From positions 1 to 38,817 of the forward strand of contig JANQRG010000051.1 in the NCBI GenBank assembly GCA_028284665.1: a stretch of 38,817 bases of DNA. Direction: 5' to 3'. A model generated the notes under the pieces. It did not search any database and was not told the origin of the DNA. It was given only the letters and a program-made list of their open reading frames with translations. Source of the stretch: Croceivirga sp. (GTDB lineage: Bacteria; Bacteroidota; Bacteroidia; Flavobacteriales; Flavobacteriaceae). Position numbers and translations under genes: made by a program. Shown piece after piece: positions 25,428 through 35,400 of this stretch (positions are counted from its first letter, which is position 1; each line of letters opens with the position of its first letter).

Positions 25428-25832
25428 ATGAAAACAGTTAGAGTATTGGCAATTATCGGATTGGCATCGTTCGTATTCCATTCGTTCACTTATGAAGATT
25501 ATCAAGAAGAATGGGACATCCCCCAGGAGTATCTGGACATGAAAAATCCTACTGATCCCACTGTGGACTTGGATATTGGAAAATCACTTTACAACAAGCA
25601 TTGTAAGTCCTGCCACGGTAAAGAAGGTTATGGCGATGGTCCAAAAGCTGATGAGGTAGAGGGATTTTTGGGAGACTTTTCCACAGCGGAATTTCACGCC
25701 CAATCAGATGGTGTCATTTTTTACAAGAGTTACATTGGCCGGTACGATATGCCAAATTATGAGAAAAAGATTCCGGATGAGGAAGACATGTGGTTAGTCA
25801 TCAACTACATGAAGACCATGTTGGAGGAATAA
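25428..25832 (+). CDS. small periplasmic cytochrome c
   Basis: A monohaem class-I-like cytochrome c with the motif HCKSCHGKEGYGDGP and a C-terminal helix (EDMWLVINYMKTM). The likely distal ligand is the methionine in RYDMPNY. The N terminus from the ATG at 25428 is a typical signal peptide (MKTVRVLAIIGLASFVFHS), giving 134 residues; an in-frame ATG at 25389 would add 13. It is the last clear electron-transfer gene of the cluster, 77 bp after the Ig-like gene, and could shuttle electrons from the NrfD/Fe-S module. Confidence 0.88.
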   Translation: MKTVRVLAIIGLASFVFHSFTYEDYQEEWDIPQEYLDMKNPTDPTVDLDIGKSLYNKHCKSCHGKEGYGDGPKADEVEGFLGDFSTAEFHAQSDGVIFYKSYIGRYDMPNYEKKIPDEEDMWLVINYMKTMLEE

Positions 25833-25917
25833 TACAGTAACCTCATCCCCTTTGGGGAAGTATTAAAAAAGGCCCAAAATGAGTATTGGCAAGGCTTAGA
25901 TTGTAATATAATGTATT

Positions 25918-27138
25918 ATGGACAAATCACTTCGTTATATTAGCATTTCGCACAAAACCGCTTCGGTCACCCAACGAGAAGTTTACCATATTCCTGAAGA
26001 AGAAAAGGAAAATTTGGTTTCAATGATTCGTGCTACCTTTTCGGACGTTGCAGGGCTACTTCTTTTGGTTACCTGCAATAGGACGGAAATTTATTTCGAG
26101 TCTGTAGATACTACCTCCGGTTCCTTACGCGATTTTCTGATATCAGAAACCGTAGGGAAAGGCAATACATCCAGGCGATTGTTCAGTTGTGGCGATACTA
26201 CCAAGGAGACCGTAAAGCATTTATTAAACGTTTCCTCAGGACTTGATTCATCGGTCTTAGGTGATGTGGAAATCATACATCAAATAAAAAAGGCCTATCA
26301 GTTTTCCATTGGTTGTAATTTACAGGGTTCTCTATTGGAACGAGCTATGCAGACCGTGTTCAAAAGTCACAAACGTATAAGTAATGAAACGCTTTTTAGG
26401 GATGGCACTACCTCAGTGGCGTACAAAGCCCTAAAAATGATTACCCATACGTATGATAAATCTTCGGCTAAAGAAAAAAAGATACTGTTTATAGGTGCCG
26501 GGGATATCGTAAAACAACTGTTCAAGTATAATTCAAAATTCAGTTTTACCAATATTTACGTAGGCAACAGAACGGAGGAAAAGGCAATGGCCCTGGCAAA
26601 AAAATACCAGGCTAAGGTATATAGTTGGAAAAAAGTGTTGGCAAATGATTTTAAGGATTTTGATGTTATTATTGGTGCGGCCAGTAACTGTACCGACCTT
26701 GTAAAAAGGATACCCGCTTCAGGAATAGATCCGGTGCTCCTAATAGATTTGGCCGTACCGTGTAACATTAATAAAGACACATCCCGTAACAAAAATGCCT
26801 TACTTTATGATTTGGATACCATTTCTATGGATTTGGAAGACACCAAGGAAAAAAGAACGGCTGCTATCGGAAAGGTAAAAGAAATTATTAAAGAGGAACT
26901 TTTAGTGTATACCCAATGGCTTCAAAGCGCTCCGTTGCGGGCATTTTTGGCGGAATATAAGATTCTCGTAAATCAAAAGGTAACAGATTATCTGGAAACG
27001 GATTCGAAGAAACATGACCTTCAAACGGTTAAAACGGTTACGGATCGTGTTATACGGAGGGTAAAAAGACGGGCAAACCCAGCAATGTCCCTTGAGGAAA
27101 TGAATACAGTAATTGCCGAACAAGTTTCTTTTTTATGA
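25918..27138 (+). CDS. hemA: glutamyl-tRNA reductase
   Basis: HemA reduces glutamyl-tRNA to glutamate-1-semialdehyde with NADPH, the first committed step of haem synthesis in most bacteria. The 406-residue protein has the catalytic cysteine C53 in VTCNRTEIY, the central motif SSVLGDVEIIHQIKKAY, the NADPH-binding segment KKILFIGAGDIVKQL (about 188-202), and the C-terminal dimerisation helices. The central motif deviates from the usual LGExQIxGQ (Asp for Glu, Glu for Gln, His for Gly), so this copy is divergent. It sits at the end of a cytochrome cluster and away from other early haem genes, so it may be a second, dedicated copy. Whether the genome has another hemA cannot be seen here. Confidence 0.93.
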   Translation: MDKSLRYISISHKTASVTQREVYHIPEEEKENLVSMIRATFSDVAGLLLLVTCNRTEIYFESVDTTSGSLRDFLISETVGKGNTSRRLFSCGDTTKETVKHLLNVSSGLDSSVLGDVEIIHQIKKAYQFSIGCNLQGSLLERAMQTVFKSHKRISNETLFRDGTTSVAYKALKMITHTYDKSSAKEKKILFIGAGDIVKQLFKYNSKFSFTNIYVGNRTEEKAMALAKKYQAKVYSWKKVLANDFKDFDVIIGAASNCTDLVKRIPASGIDPVLLIDLAVPCNINKDTSRNKNALLYDLDTISMDLEDTKEKRTAAIGKVKEIIKEELLVYTQWLQSAPLRAFLAEYKILVNQKVTDYLETDSKKHDLQTVKTVTDRVIRRVKRRANPAMSLEEMNTVIAEQVSFL

Positions 27139-27186
27139 AGTAACTGCGTTGACAACGCGCAAGCGCTTTTCAATAAAAGTAAAATA

Positions 27187-27972
27187 ATGGTCTTAAGATT
27201 TAAATACACACTATTTTTCATAGGGATTCTGGCATTTATCACAGCTTGCCATAACAGCCCAAAGGTTATTGAGCCCACTTCTATAACGGAAAGTTCCCAG
27301 GATCCGTCTACGGAACTCGACGGCAATACAGAGGTATCATCCAATACCAAATTCCATTCCGTGGTGGTAACTGAAGTACTTCCCACAACAAAATATGTAT
27401 ATCTTAGAGTCAGGGAAGGGCAGGAGGAATTTTGGATTGCCACGGGGAAAATGGAGGTAAAAAAGGGGGAAACCTATTTTTACAGCGATGGATTGTTGAA
27501 GACCAACTTTAGAAGCGAAGAGCATAACAGGGTATTCGAAAAGATCTACCTGGTCTCAAAGTTAATCTCCAGAGGAGATCATACTAACTTGACAAAGCCC
27601 GAATCCAAGAGCAATTCAGTTACGGATAAGCGTATACCGCAAAAAGAGAATATCCCCACTCATACGGAAAAAGAGATCCAACACAAGGGAGCCGTTACAA
27701 TAGCCGAGTTGTTAAAAGATCCTGAGAAGTACGAAGGACATTCCGTGGAAATCAGCGGTACTTGTGTGAAAGTAAATCCTAACATCATGGATCGAAATTG
27801 GATACATGTTCAGGATGGAACTCAAGACGACTTTGACCTTGTGGTAACCTCCAATGCACTTATCACCGAAGGCTCAACTATTACCATTCGTGCCGTTGTT
27901 GCCCTTAACAGAGATTTTGGCTCGGGGTATTCCTATGATCTTATTCTGGAAAATGGCACTTTGATAGAGTAA
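27187..27972 (+). CDS. two-domain lipoprotein with OB-fold-like C terminus (NrfJ-like?)
   Basis: The 261-residue protein has a lipoprotein signal (AFITAC, C21). The first domain (about 55-125) reads VVVTEVLPTTKYVYLRV...EEFWIATGKMEVKKGETYFY, and a Lys/Glu-rich linker follows. The second domain (about 170-261) has an OB-fold-like pattern with IMDRNWIHVQDGTQDDFDLVV. Both halves remind me of small periplasmic proteins encoded near nitrite-reductase-type cytochrome genes (NrfJ-like); this is memory, not a search. It has no haem motif and no catalytic residues I can name. It is 48 bp after hemA and is the last + strand gene of the cluster. Confidence 0.7.
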   Translation: MVLRFKYTLFFIGILAFITACHNSPKVIEPTSITESSQDPSTELDGNTEVSSNTKFHSVVVTEVLPTTKYVYLRVREGQEEFWIATGKMEVKKGETYFYSDGLLKTNFRSEEHNRVFEKIYLVSKLISRGDHTNLTKPESKSNSVTDKRIPQKENIPTHTEKEIQHKGAVTIAELLKDPEKYEGHSVEISGTCVKVNPNIMDRNWIHVQDGTQDDFDLVVTSNALITEGSTITIRAVVALNRDFGSGYSYDLILENGTLIE

Positions 27973-28053
27973 CCCATCAGTTATCACGGAACAGGCCTAT
28001 TGGTAATTCCCGTTTCCCATTTGGATTACCTAACCAAAGATTATAGTATTTGT

Positions 28054-28311
28054 TTATATCACGGGTGGTTCCCCATGCATACCATCATCAATGGCCTCGG
28101 GAACAAAACAACTCCTACCTTCCACACATTGCTTGGGGGATACCAAACCATTATCGGGCCCAACGGCTCCTGCAGAAGTAATGCACCAACAAATGGTATT
28201 GGCATCATCCAGTAAGAGCCAGGGATTGTCTCCTCCTTCCATCATACCATATGGATTTCTGGCCCTAAGGAATTTACAGATGTTTTTTTTGTTCGGATTG
28301 CTGTTTGCCAT
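28054..28311 (-). CDS. small Cys-containing protein in the molybdo-hydroxylase operon
   Basis: This 85-residue protein has no signal peptide and no recognisable named domain. It starts 2 bp after the stop of the FAD subunit gene, so it is in the operon. Cysteines occur in NICKFLRARNPYGMMEGGDNPW, TICWCITSAGAVGPDNG, KQCVEG and RSCFVPEA. The dense Cys/Gly/Trp/Asp pattern looks constrained and not random. I prefer it to the overlapping + strand frame (28091-28342), which is disconnected from any operon. The role is unknown; it may be a cofactor, assembly or electron-transfer protein for the enzyme. Confidence 0.7.
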   Translation of the reverse strand: MANSNPNKKNICKFLRARNPYGMMEGGDNPWLLLDDANTICWCITSAGAVGPDNGLVSPKQCVEGRSCFVPEAIDDGMHGEPPVI

Positions 28312-28313
28312 AT

Positions 28314-29330
28314 CTAGGAAATTTCTAAAATGGTTTGCGTAATAGTGGATACAAATAGCGGTACCTTGTAATCATTCTTAGAAAGTGGGCGTGCCTTTGC
28401 CATTGCGGCTTTAGCCGCAGCCGTGGCATTTTCACTATTTATGGTCTTGTTTTCTATGGCCTGCTGGGCTTCAACAGAGCGATACGGCACCGGAGCGGCA
28501 GCCCCAAGGACAATACTTGCTGATTTGCAGGCATTTCCTGAAACTTCCATAACTACCGCCACATCTGCAAGGGACCAATCATAGGACTCCCGGGCTACCT
28601 GTTTAATATAGGAGCTTTTGGTATTTTTTGAAGGTGGGGGGAGCAAGATTTCCGTAATGATCTCTTTTGCCTGAAGGATGTTTTCCATGGCCATATCCTC
28701 GCCTGCAGACACAAAGAAATCATCCATTGGGACGGTTTTCTGCTTCCCTTCGGCATTTGCAATAACCACACTGGCATTAAAGGCCATAAGGGCAGTAGCT
28801 ATGGAGGAAGCATGAACACTTACGCAAGAACCATTATCCAGTATGGCGTGATTTTCATTTTCGCCGGTTTTGGAATGGCGTGCAAAACAGCGGTCCCCTC
28901 CTTTACGGAAGCAATTGTGATCGACAGAACGGAAATACCAGCAACGGTTGCGCTGGGCAATATTACCTCCCAAAGTGGATACATTGCGAAGTTGGGGAGT
29001 AGCTGCATGGTTTACCGCTTGATGGAGCGCCAAATACTGATTCTTGATCTCCTGATCTGACGCAATCTCCGCTAAAGTAACATTGCTCCCAATGCGTAAC
29101 CCTTTCTTAGGATCATAACTGATTTTGTCAAGGCCTGGGATGTTCCGGATATTGATAATCATTTGTGGCTTAAGCAAGCCTTCTTTTACCCAGTCAAATA
29201 CATCTATACCGCCGGATTTAAAGATCGTGGCTTTTTCGCTAGACTGATATAGTTCATCGGATACGGTAGAATTGACTTGCTCAAGAGCATCCTCAACGGA
29301 TTTTGCTTCGTACCAACTAAATTTATTCAT
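28314..29330 (-). CDS. xanthine dehydrogenase/aldehyde oxidase-family FAD-binding subunit
   Basis: This is the medium, FAD-binding subunit of a three-subunit molybdenum hydroxylase. The 338-residue protein shows the family motifs for FAD: KSGGIDVFDWVKEG early, GLRIGSNVTLAEIASD, then NHAATPQLRNVSTLGGNIAQRNRCWYFR. The last continues into a Cys-containing insert (HNCFRKGGDRCFARH), as in PaoB-type subunits that carry an extra Fe-S cluster. The C-terminal CO-dehydrogenase-flavoprotein-like domain follows (about 225-335). It lies 10 bp after the molybdenum subunit gene. Confidence 0.92.
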   Translation of the reverse strand: MNKFSWYEAKSVEDALEQVNSTVSDELYQSSEKATIFKSGGIDVFDWVKEGLLKPQMIINIRNIPGLDKISYDPKKGLRIGSNVTLAEIASDQEIKNQYLALHQAVNHAATPQLRNVSTLGGNIAQRNRCWYFRSVDHNCFRKGGDRCFARHSKTGENENHAILDNGSCVSVHASSIATALMAFNASVVIANAEGKQKTVPMDDFFVSAGEDMAMENILQAKEIITEILLPPPSKNTKSSYIKQVARESYDWSLADVAVVMEVSGNACKSASIVLGAAAPVPYRSVEAQQAIENKTINSENATAAAKAAMAKARPLSKNDYKVPLFVSTITQTILEIS

Positions 29331-29340
29331 TGTTTCGTGT

Positions 29341-31686
29341 TTAAGAGACTTTACCTAATGCTTTAAGAATGCTGGACGGCGTGATGGGTATTTCATAAAG
29401 CCGTACCCCAATGGCATTGTATACGGCGTTAGCAATCGCAGCAGCCGTGGCAATATTTGCAGGTTCTCCTATACCGTACGCATCCGTAGAGGAGCGCCCG
29501 GAATATTCTTCTACAATAATAGTTTCAATCTCGGGGATCTCCATTGACAAAGGTACCTTGTACTGATGTACATTGGCATTCATCATGTGGCCGGTGCCAT
29601 TATCCATCACCCTGTTTTCATACAGTGCGTAGGATACCCCCTGGATGACCCCTCCATTGATCTGACTTTCCAATTGCCCGATATTAAGTGGTCTACCACA
29701 ACTATGCGCTGCTACTATGCGATCTACCTTTACAAATCCCGTATCGGTATTGACGCTAACCTCCGCAAATTGTACCGATCCCAAATCCCCATAGGCCAGA
29801 CCCCAGGGTTGTTGAAAGCCGCCATAATCATCCGATCGGCTGGCTATTTTACTAATTTGGCTGGTTCGCATTAATTGGGTGGCCTCCTTAAAAGACATTT
29901 TGAGGCTCGTATTCGTTGTATGGCTCACCTGGCCATCGGCCATTAACAACTCTGAGGAATCTGTTTCCCATTTTTTGGCAACAAGCTTCAACAAAACTGT
30001 TTTTGCTTCAAAGGCCGCATTGCGTGTGGGTGGGGTAATGGAACCCGTGACCACACTCCCTCCCGAACCTGGTCCGACCGGGAAAAACGTGTCCCCAATG
30101 TTAACTTTGATATCTTTGACCTGTAGGCCCAATTCCTCAGCAACTACCTGGGCAAGAATGGTCTTTGTTCCCGTTCCTATATCCTGAACACTGGATCGTA
30201 TCTCTACACCCCCGCCTTTATGTATTTTAACTTCTACGGAAGAATCCAGAGTTACAAATCTGGGCCATGTAGATTGGCCTACTCCAAGCCCTTTCTTAAC
30301 CACACCATTACTACTTCCAGGGGGTTGACGACGAGACCATCCAAAAAGTTCCGCCCCTCTTTGGCGCTCTACCTTTCTTACCTCACTCGGATCAATGCGA
30401 TCTCTATACCTTAAAGGGTCTACATTTAGCTTTTCCGCCATTTCATCAATGGCCTGTTCCAATCCAAAAGCACCTTGCACATTGCCGGGTGCGCGCCATG
30501 CGGCGCCGGGCCCGGCATTGGTCAACACATCGTATTGTTCCGTTGTAAAATTGGGGCATGGGTAAAGGATTTGGGCAATACGCCCTACACCGGCACCAAG
30601 TCCTACCCCTGCCGTTCCGTGAGAACGCTGTTGTATACCAGTCAAGGTACCATCGTTCTTGGCCCCAATCTTTAGGTATTGAATGGAGTTGGGACGATTT
30701 CCTTCTGCCAAATGCTCTTCCTGTCTATCCAACATCAGCCAAACGGGCCTACCAGTTTTCTTAGCCAAATTTGCCGCCATAGGTCCGAAACTTCCGGCAC
30801 TGTGTTTGGCACCAAATCCGCCGCCCATGAATTCGCAGATGACCCGTACCTTGCTTTTTGGCAAATTGAATACGCTGGCCATTTCATTCCGGACTGCAGC
30901 TGTATTTTGTGTGGAGGCATAGACCGTCATACCATCGGCATTCCAATTGACCACTACCCCATGAGTTTCCAAAGGCATATGTGTATGCACCTGAGTGCGA
31001 TACGTTCTTTCCACGATAACATCTGCTTCGTTGAAACCTTCTTCCAGATTGCCTCTCGGTCCACCAAAAAAACTGCTGGTAGAGGGACCTCTTAGGTTAC
31101 CTTCACCCTTGCTGCCATCATGGGTCTCACCAACGTCCCCCCCATCTTGTTGTTGCGTAATCGGGGCATCAAATACAATAGGTGCATTGATTTCCATAGC
31201 CGTTTCCATGTCTATGACAAAAGGTTTTTCCTCGTAATTCACGGTAATCAAGGAGATAGCATCTTTCGCAATTTCCAGGCTTTCGGCTGCGACACCTCCC
31301 AACGGTTGGCCAACATATTTCACCATGGGGTATGTATCGGAGCTGTTTTCTTCTCCCTCTTTTGGGGTATTCTCTATAAGGTGGATAGCGTGTACGCCAG
31401 GCAGGCCTTTTGCTTTGGATATATCTATCGATGAAATGGTGGCATGCGGCACATTGGAACGCAACATTTTCGCGTAGAGCATACCCGGCAATTTAATGTC
31501 CGAAGTGTAAATTGCCGTACCCGTCACTTTTTCAAGGGCATCAATTCTTTTGACCCGCTTTCCAATTACATTTAGCTTATCGTTGATGGGCCATACCGGC
31601 GGCTCTTCAACAGGGATATCCCGTTCTATTTCGCCTAAATTATGCCCGGGAATACCGTATGGGAATTTTTCTTTTCTAGTATCCAT
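29341..31686 (-). CDS. xanthine dehydrogenase/aldehyde oxidase-family molybdenum-binding subunit
   Basis: The large subunit binds the molybdenum-pterin cofactor and hydroxylates the substrate (an aldehyde or N-heterocycle; the exact substrate is not readable). The 781-residue protein (ATG at 31686, one base after the 2Fe-2S gene stop) has the opening motif VIGKRVKRIDALEKVTGTAIYTSDI. It also has GGGFGAKHSAG, WRAPGNVQGAFGLEQAIDE and VQDIGTGTKTILAQVVAEELG. The C-terminal block GIGEPANIATAAAIANAVYNA contains the catalytic glutamate. An upstream in-frame start (31764) would overlap the previous gene by 77 bp and is rejected. It has no Tat signal of its own, so it is likely exported with the 2Fe-2S subunit. 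Confidence 0.93.
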   Translation of the reverse strand: MDTRKEKFPYGIPGHNLGEIERDIPVEEPPVWPINDKLNVIGKRVKRIDALEKVTGTAIYTSDIKLPGMLYAKMLRSNVPHATISSIDISKAKGLPGVHAIHLIENTPKEGEENSSDTYPMVKYVGQPLGGVAAESLEIAKDAISLITVNYEEKPFVIDMETAMEINAPIVFDAPITQQQDGGDVGETHDGSKGEGNLRGPSTSSFFGGPRGNLEEGFNEADVIVERTYRTQVHTHMPLETHGVVVNWNADGMTVYASTQNTAAVRNEMASVFNLPKSKVRVICEFMGGGFGAKHSAGSFGPMAANLAKKTGRPVWLMLDRQEEHLAEGNRPNSIQYLKIGAKNDGTLTGIQQRSHGTAGVGLGAGVGRIAQILYPCPNFTTEQYDVLTNAGPGAAWRAPGNVQGAFGLEQAIDEMAEKLNVDPLRYRDRIDPSEVRKVERQRGAELFGWSRRQPPGSSNGVVKKGLGVGQSTWPRFVTLDSSVEVKIHKGGGVEIRSSVQDIGTGTKTILAQVVAEELGLQVKDIKVNIGDTFFPVGPGSGGSVVTGSITPPTRNAAFEAKTVLLKLVAKKWETDSSELLMADGQVSHTTNTSLKMSFKEATQLMRTSQISKIASRSDDYGGFQQPWGLAYGDLGSVQFAEVSVNTDTGFVKVDRIVAAHSCGRPLNIGQLESQINGGVIQGVSYALYENRVMDNGTGHMMNANVHQYKVPLSMEIPEIETIIVEEYSGRSSTDAYGIGEPANIATAAAIANAVYNAIGVRLYEIPITPSSILKALGKVS

Positions 31687-31687
31687 C

Positions 31688-32323
31688 TTAAATTGTTTTT
31701 TTGGCTGCTGCCAAAGTGGCCTTAAATACATGAGGATAGGTGCCACAGCGGCAAAGATTTCCACGAGTGGCGTCTTTCACATCTTCCAAACTGGGGTTGG
31801 GGTTATTTTCCACAAGGTGCACACAGGACATGACCATTCCCGGGGTACAATATCCACATTGGGAAGCATCATGCTCGATGAAAGCTTCTTGTACCGGATG
31901 TAGCTCACCGTTTTTTGCAATACCTTCTATCGTGGTAACTTCTTTGTCGCCAACATCAAGGGCCGACATCATACAGGCGTTCACGGGCTTACCGTCCAAA
32001 TATACGGTACATGCCGAGCAAGCACCCCTATCACAAACGACTTTGGTTCCTGTAAGCTCCAAATGGTCCCGTAAGGCCGAAGCCAATGTTGTTCTGGGTT
32101 CCACACTGAGTGATTTTGTTGTACCGTTGACCTTCATTTTTATGGTCATGGCTCCCGGGCCAAATGCTTTTCCTACTGCAGGTTGTTCCTTGTAATCCAA
32201 GGCAAGCACATTTGAAGTAAGCAAGACACTGCCAGCAGTAGATAATCCTGCACCTCGGATAAAACCCCGTCTACTTATCGTTTTTGCCGATTTGGATTTC
32301 GGGTCCTGGTCTTTTTTTTCCAT
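31688..32323 (-). CDS. 2Fe-2S subunit of molybdo-hydroxylase, Tat-exported
   Basis: The small subunit carries two [2Fe-2S] clusters that pass electrons from the molybdenum site to FAD. The 211-residue protein starts at the ATG at 32323, since the longer frame begins with TTG. It has a twin-arginine signal (SRRGFIRGAG), so the enzyme is probably periplasmic like E. coli PaoABC. The plant-type cluster motif is CDRGACSACTVYLDGKPVNAC, and the second cluster is made by CGYCTPGM and CRCGTYP. It is the first gene of the operon. No XdhC/PaoD-type insertion chaperone is visible in the window. Confidence 0.92.
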   Translation of the reverse strand: MEKKDQDPKSKSAKTISRRGFIRGAGLSTAGSVLLTSNVLALDYKEQPAVGKAFGPGAMTIKMKVNGTTKSLSVEPRTTLASALRDHLELTGTKVVCDRGACSACTVYLDGKPVNACMMSALDVGDKEVTTIEGIAKNGELHPVQEAFIEHDASQCGYCTPGMVMSCVHLVENNPNPSLEDVKDATRGNLCRCGTYPHVFKATLAAAKKTI

Positions 32324-32490
32324 ACGACTACAGTTCAATTTATTAGCTATTCCCTGAAATTACGATAATATCCATAAAAAGTTATGGCTCTATTTGAAAT
32401 TTAACGTAAATACAAGTAATTGCTAAAACAAGCCCCTAAGTCCATCAGTTACAGCTATCCAATGACTTATGATGCACAAGGTGTGCGAGG

Positions 32491-35400
32491 CTAGTAAACT
32501 ATTGGATATTTTCTATTCTTAAAATAGGCCAGGCTACTCAGCGTAACAATGCAAATGACAACAATATAGACCCAACTGGGAATAGGGACCGGGTCTCCGG
32601 AGGCATAAGAGTGTAGTCCTGATAAGTAGTAGTTTACCCCATAATAGGTCATAATAACGGAGGCCAGACCAAAAAGACTGGCCAGATTATAAGCAAAGAG
32701 TCCCCTGAATTTGGGAATCAACCGCATATGCAAAATAAAGGCATATAGTAATATCGTCACCAGAGCCCAGGTTTCCTTGGCATCCCAACCCCAATACCTT
32801 CCCCAGGATTCATTGGCCCAGATACCTCCAAGATAGGTACCCACACTTAGCATAAATAACCCTCCTACCAAGGTGAGCTCACTGATATAGGACATTTCTT
32901 TCACGATTCTTTTCACCCGATCTCTATTGGATTCGCGCATAAACACCATTAGGGCCAGGTTGATCAGCCCAATGATGGCACCAAGCATCAAAAAACCATA
33001 ACTGCCTGCCACAAGAGACACATGAATGGTAAGCCAATACGATTTTAAAACGGGTACTAAAGGTGTTATTTCAGGATCCAGAAAACTAAGTGTGGCCACA
33101 AAAAGGATAATAGCCGCTAAAACCGTAGTAGCCGCAAGGCCGCCCAAAGACTTACGGGTAAAAATCAGTCCAGCCAGGGTAGCCGTCCACGCAATGTAGA
33201 TCATGGATTCATATCCGTTACTCCAGGGTGCTCTCTCTGAAACGTACCAACGTAGCCCTAAACCCAAGGTATGCACTATAAAGCCAAGGAAAATCAATAC
33301 CAGGAGAAGTCGATACACTCCTTTTAGATTTAAACTGGGTTTAAAGACCGATAAGAACAGTAAAACCAAAAGCACCATGCCGAGTAAAATGTAGAATACA
33401 GCCAAACGGGTGAATACTTTGGATTCGTTAAGGGTTATTTCCGCCCTGATCTTTGATTCCGATGGAATAATTTCGCTACCATATTCTTGTTGATAGGTGT
33501 AAAGTTTGTCCAAAACAAGATTAGCCTCCGTGTAGTCTCCCGTAGTCATCGCGGTCTTAAGGATACTTTCATAGGAGGTAAACACAGCTGTTACACTCTC
33601 GGAGGAGCCATGCACGTCATTCGGGCCATGAACATGAGTGGTAATTGGAGCCCACGTATTATTGGGATCATCGGGAACCGGAACCAGCTTTAGTAAACGA
33701 CCCGAGAAGGCCATTCTGAGTATGTTTACCCGTTCATCTATTTTAAGCAGTTCCTTTTCATACACACCCCTGTCTGCAGGTTCCATGGCATAGGCCTTAC
33801 GAACCTCTTCCAGTAATCTGTATTTTCCATTGCCGTCAAAAAAGTCTGTATAGGATGCAAATTCATCTTGGAGTGCCAGTTTCTCCTGCAAGTCTTCGTG
33901 TTTGCCCAACTTGACCAAAGGAACAGTCTGCCAGGTTTCCTTATCCGCAAACAGGCTCAATAAGAGTTGATCAGCTGTCAATCCAAACAAACTTTCCTTA
34001 CGGGCCACTTTTCGAAAAATCTCCCTGGACAAGGTATGGACCGGTTTCATCCTTCCTTTAAAATCCTGTACTACAAGGTTGCTAAATTTCTCGGCATGGG
34101 ACAATTGCACAGCCTGTGCAACATAGTCTGTATTTTTTGCCTGCTGCGTATAACCGAAGAAAGCCACTAGAAAGACCAATAGGGTAAGCGCCGGCCTCTT
34201 TGTCCTTATTTTTTTGATCTTTTGGGAAACCTGATAGAATCGCGTCTTTTTACTAAAAAGCGTCATAAGCATCCCTAAGGTCAACAGCGCATAGCCTATG
34301 TAAGAGACCAGAGTACCCCAAAAATCACTATTCACACTTAGATAGGTTCCCTTTTCATCGGTATCAAAAGAAGACTGAAAAAACCGATGCCCGCCATAAT
34401 TGAGAATGTTGTTCATATAAATTCTATACTCCAGATTTACATTGTTTTCGCTATCGATCAACGTTACCTCACTGGCATACGAGGAGGCACTGTTGGTACC
34501 CGGATATTTATCCATAATAAAGTCATTCAATCGTATGGAAAAGGGTACGGTCATTTCTTTGGCACCGTAGGCAACCGAAAGCTCCATATTTTTCATCGTA
34601 AGGGTTTTGGGGCTTCCCGGACTGCCTTTCCTGCCGAATATGTAAGTCTTTTTGTTCTCATCGTTCACAGAAATATCAAGGGCCAGAGCAACAATGCTTT
34701 TATTTTTGACCTTTGGGTCTTCGGACTGTATTTGGAATTGTCCGTTTTTCTTGAAATCTGTAAAAACAAAAGTACTTAACCCATCAGAGTACAAAACATC
34801 CAGTAGCAAAGGGCTGTAACGGTCAGGGAACAGCGTGTCCCTTTGTTGGGTAGCCATATTGGTTTGGGTCAGGGCTGCAATAGGTTTGATTTCAAGGAAA
34901 TCGCGATGGTAACGGATGTTTATGGCCCTGGACGAAAGGCTATCCTTAAAATTGAACAACACATTCCCAACACGTTGGGTCTCGCCTTCCATGATAAAGT
35001 GATTTTCCCGACCCTCAAGGCCACTTACTACCATTTGTAAAGTAGGCTTCCCATCACTTGCTTCAAGTAACACGCGCTTTGGATTGGGAATGAAGTGTGT
35101 CACCTTAGCCGTGATACGATTTTCATCAATCAGATAGGATTCTTCCCATTGATTACTCCCCAAAGAAGCAAACAGTACAGGTTCATCAAAATAATAATCC
35201 TTCCCGTTTTTCTTTACATGGAACTTCAAATAGTTGTCGAAAGATAAAAAACTGTTTGATGAGCTGTTTTCCCGAATGTGCATCATTCCTTCATACCCCA
35301 GGTAACGGGTTAAGGCAGCTCCGATTATAATTATGATGATGGCAATATGAATAACAAGCAATGCCCATTTCTTTTGCTTTATCATTCTGAAGGTCCGGAT

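Noticed and set aside
25840-25870. Weak hairpin TCCCC-TTT-GGGGA after the cytochrome c gene
   Set aside because: The stem is 5 bp and is followed by A-rich, not T-rich, sequence, so it does not support a terminator.
28091-28342. 83-residue + strand frame overlapping the small protein gene of the molybdo-hydroxylase operon
   Set aside because: The - strand frame starts 2 bp after its upstream gene and has a constrained Cys/Trp pattern; the + frame has no context.
30679-31095. 138-residue + strand frame inside the molybdenum subunit gene
   Set aside because: It is antisense to a gene with all family motifs intact.
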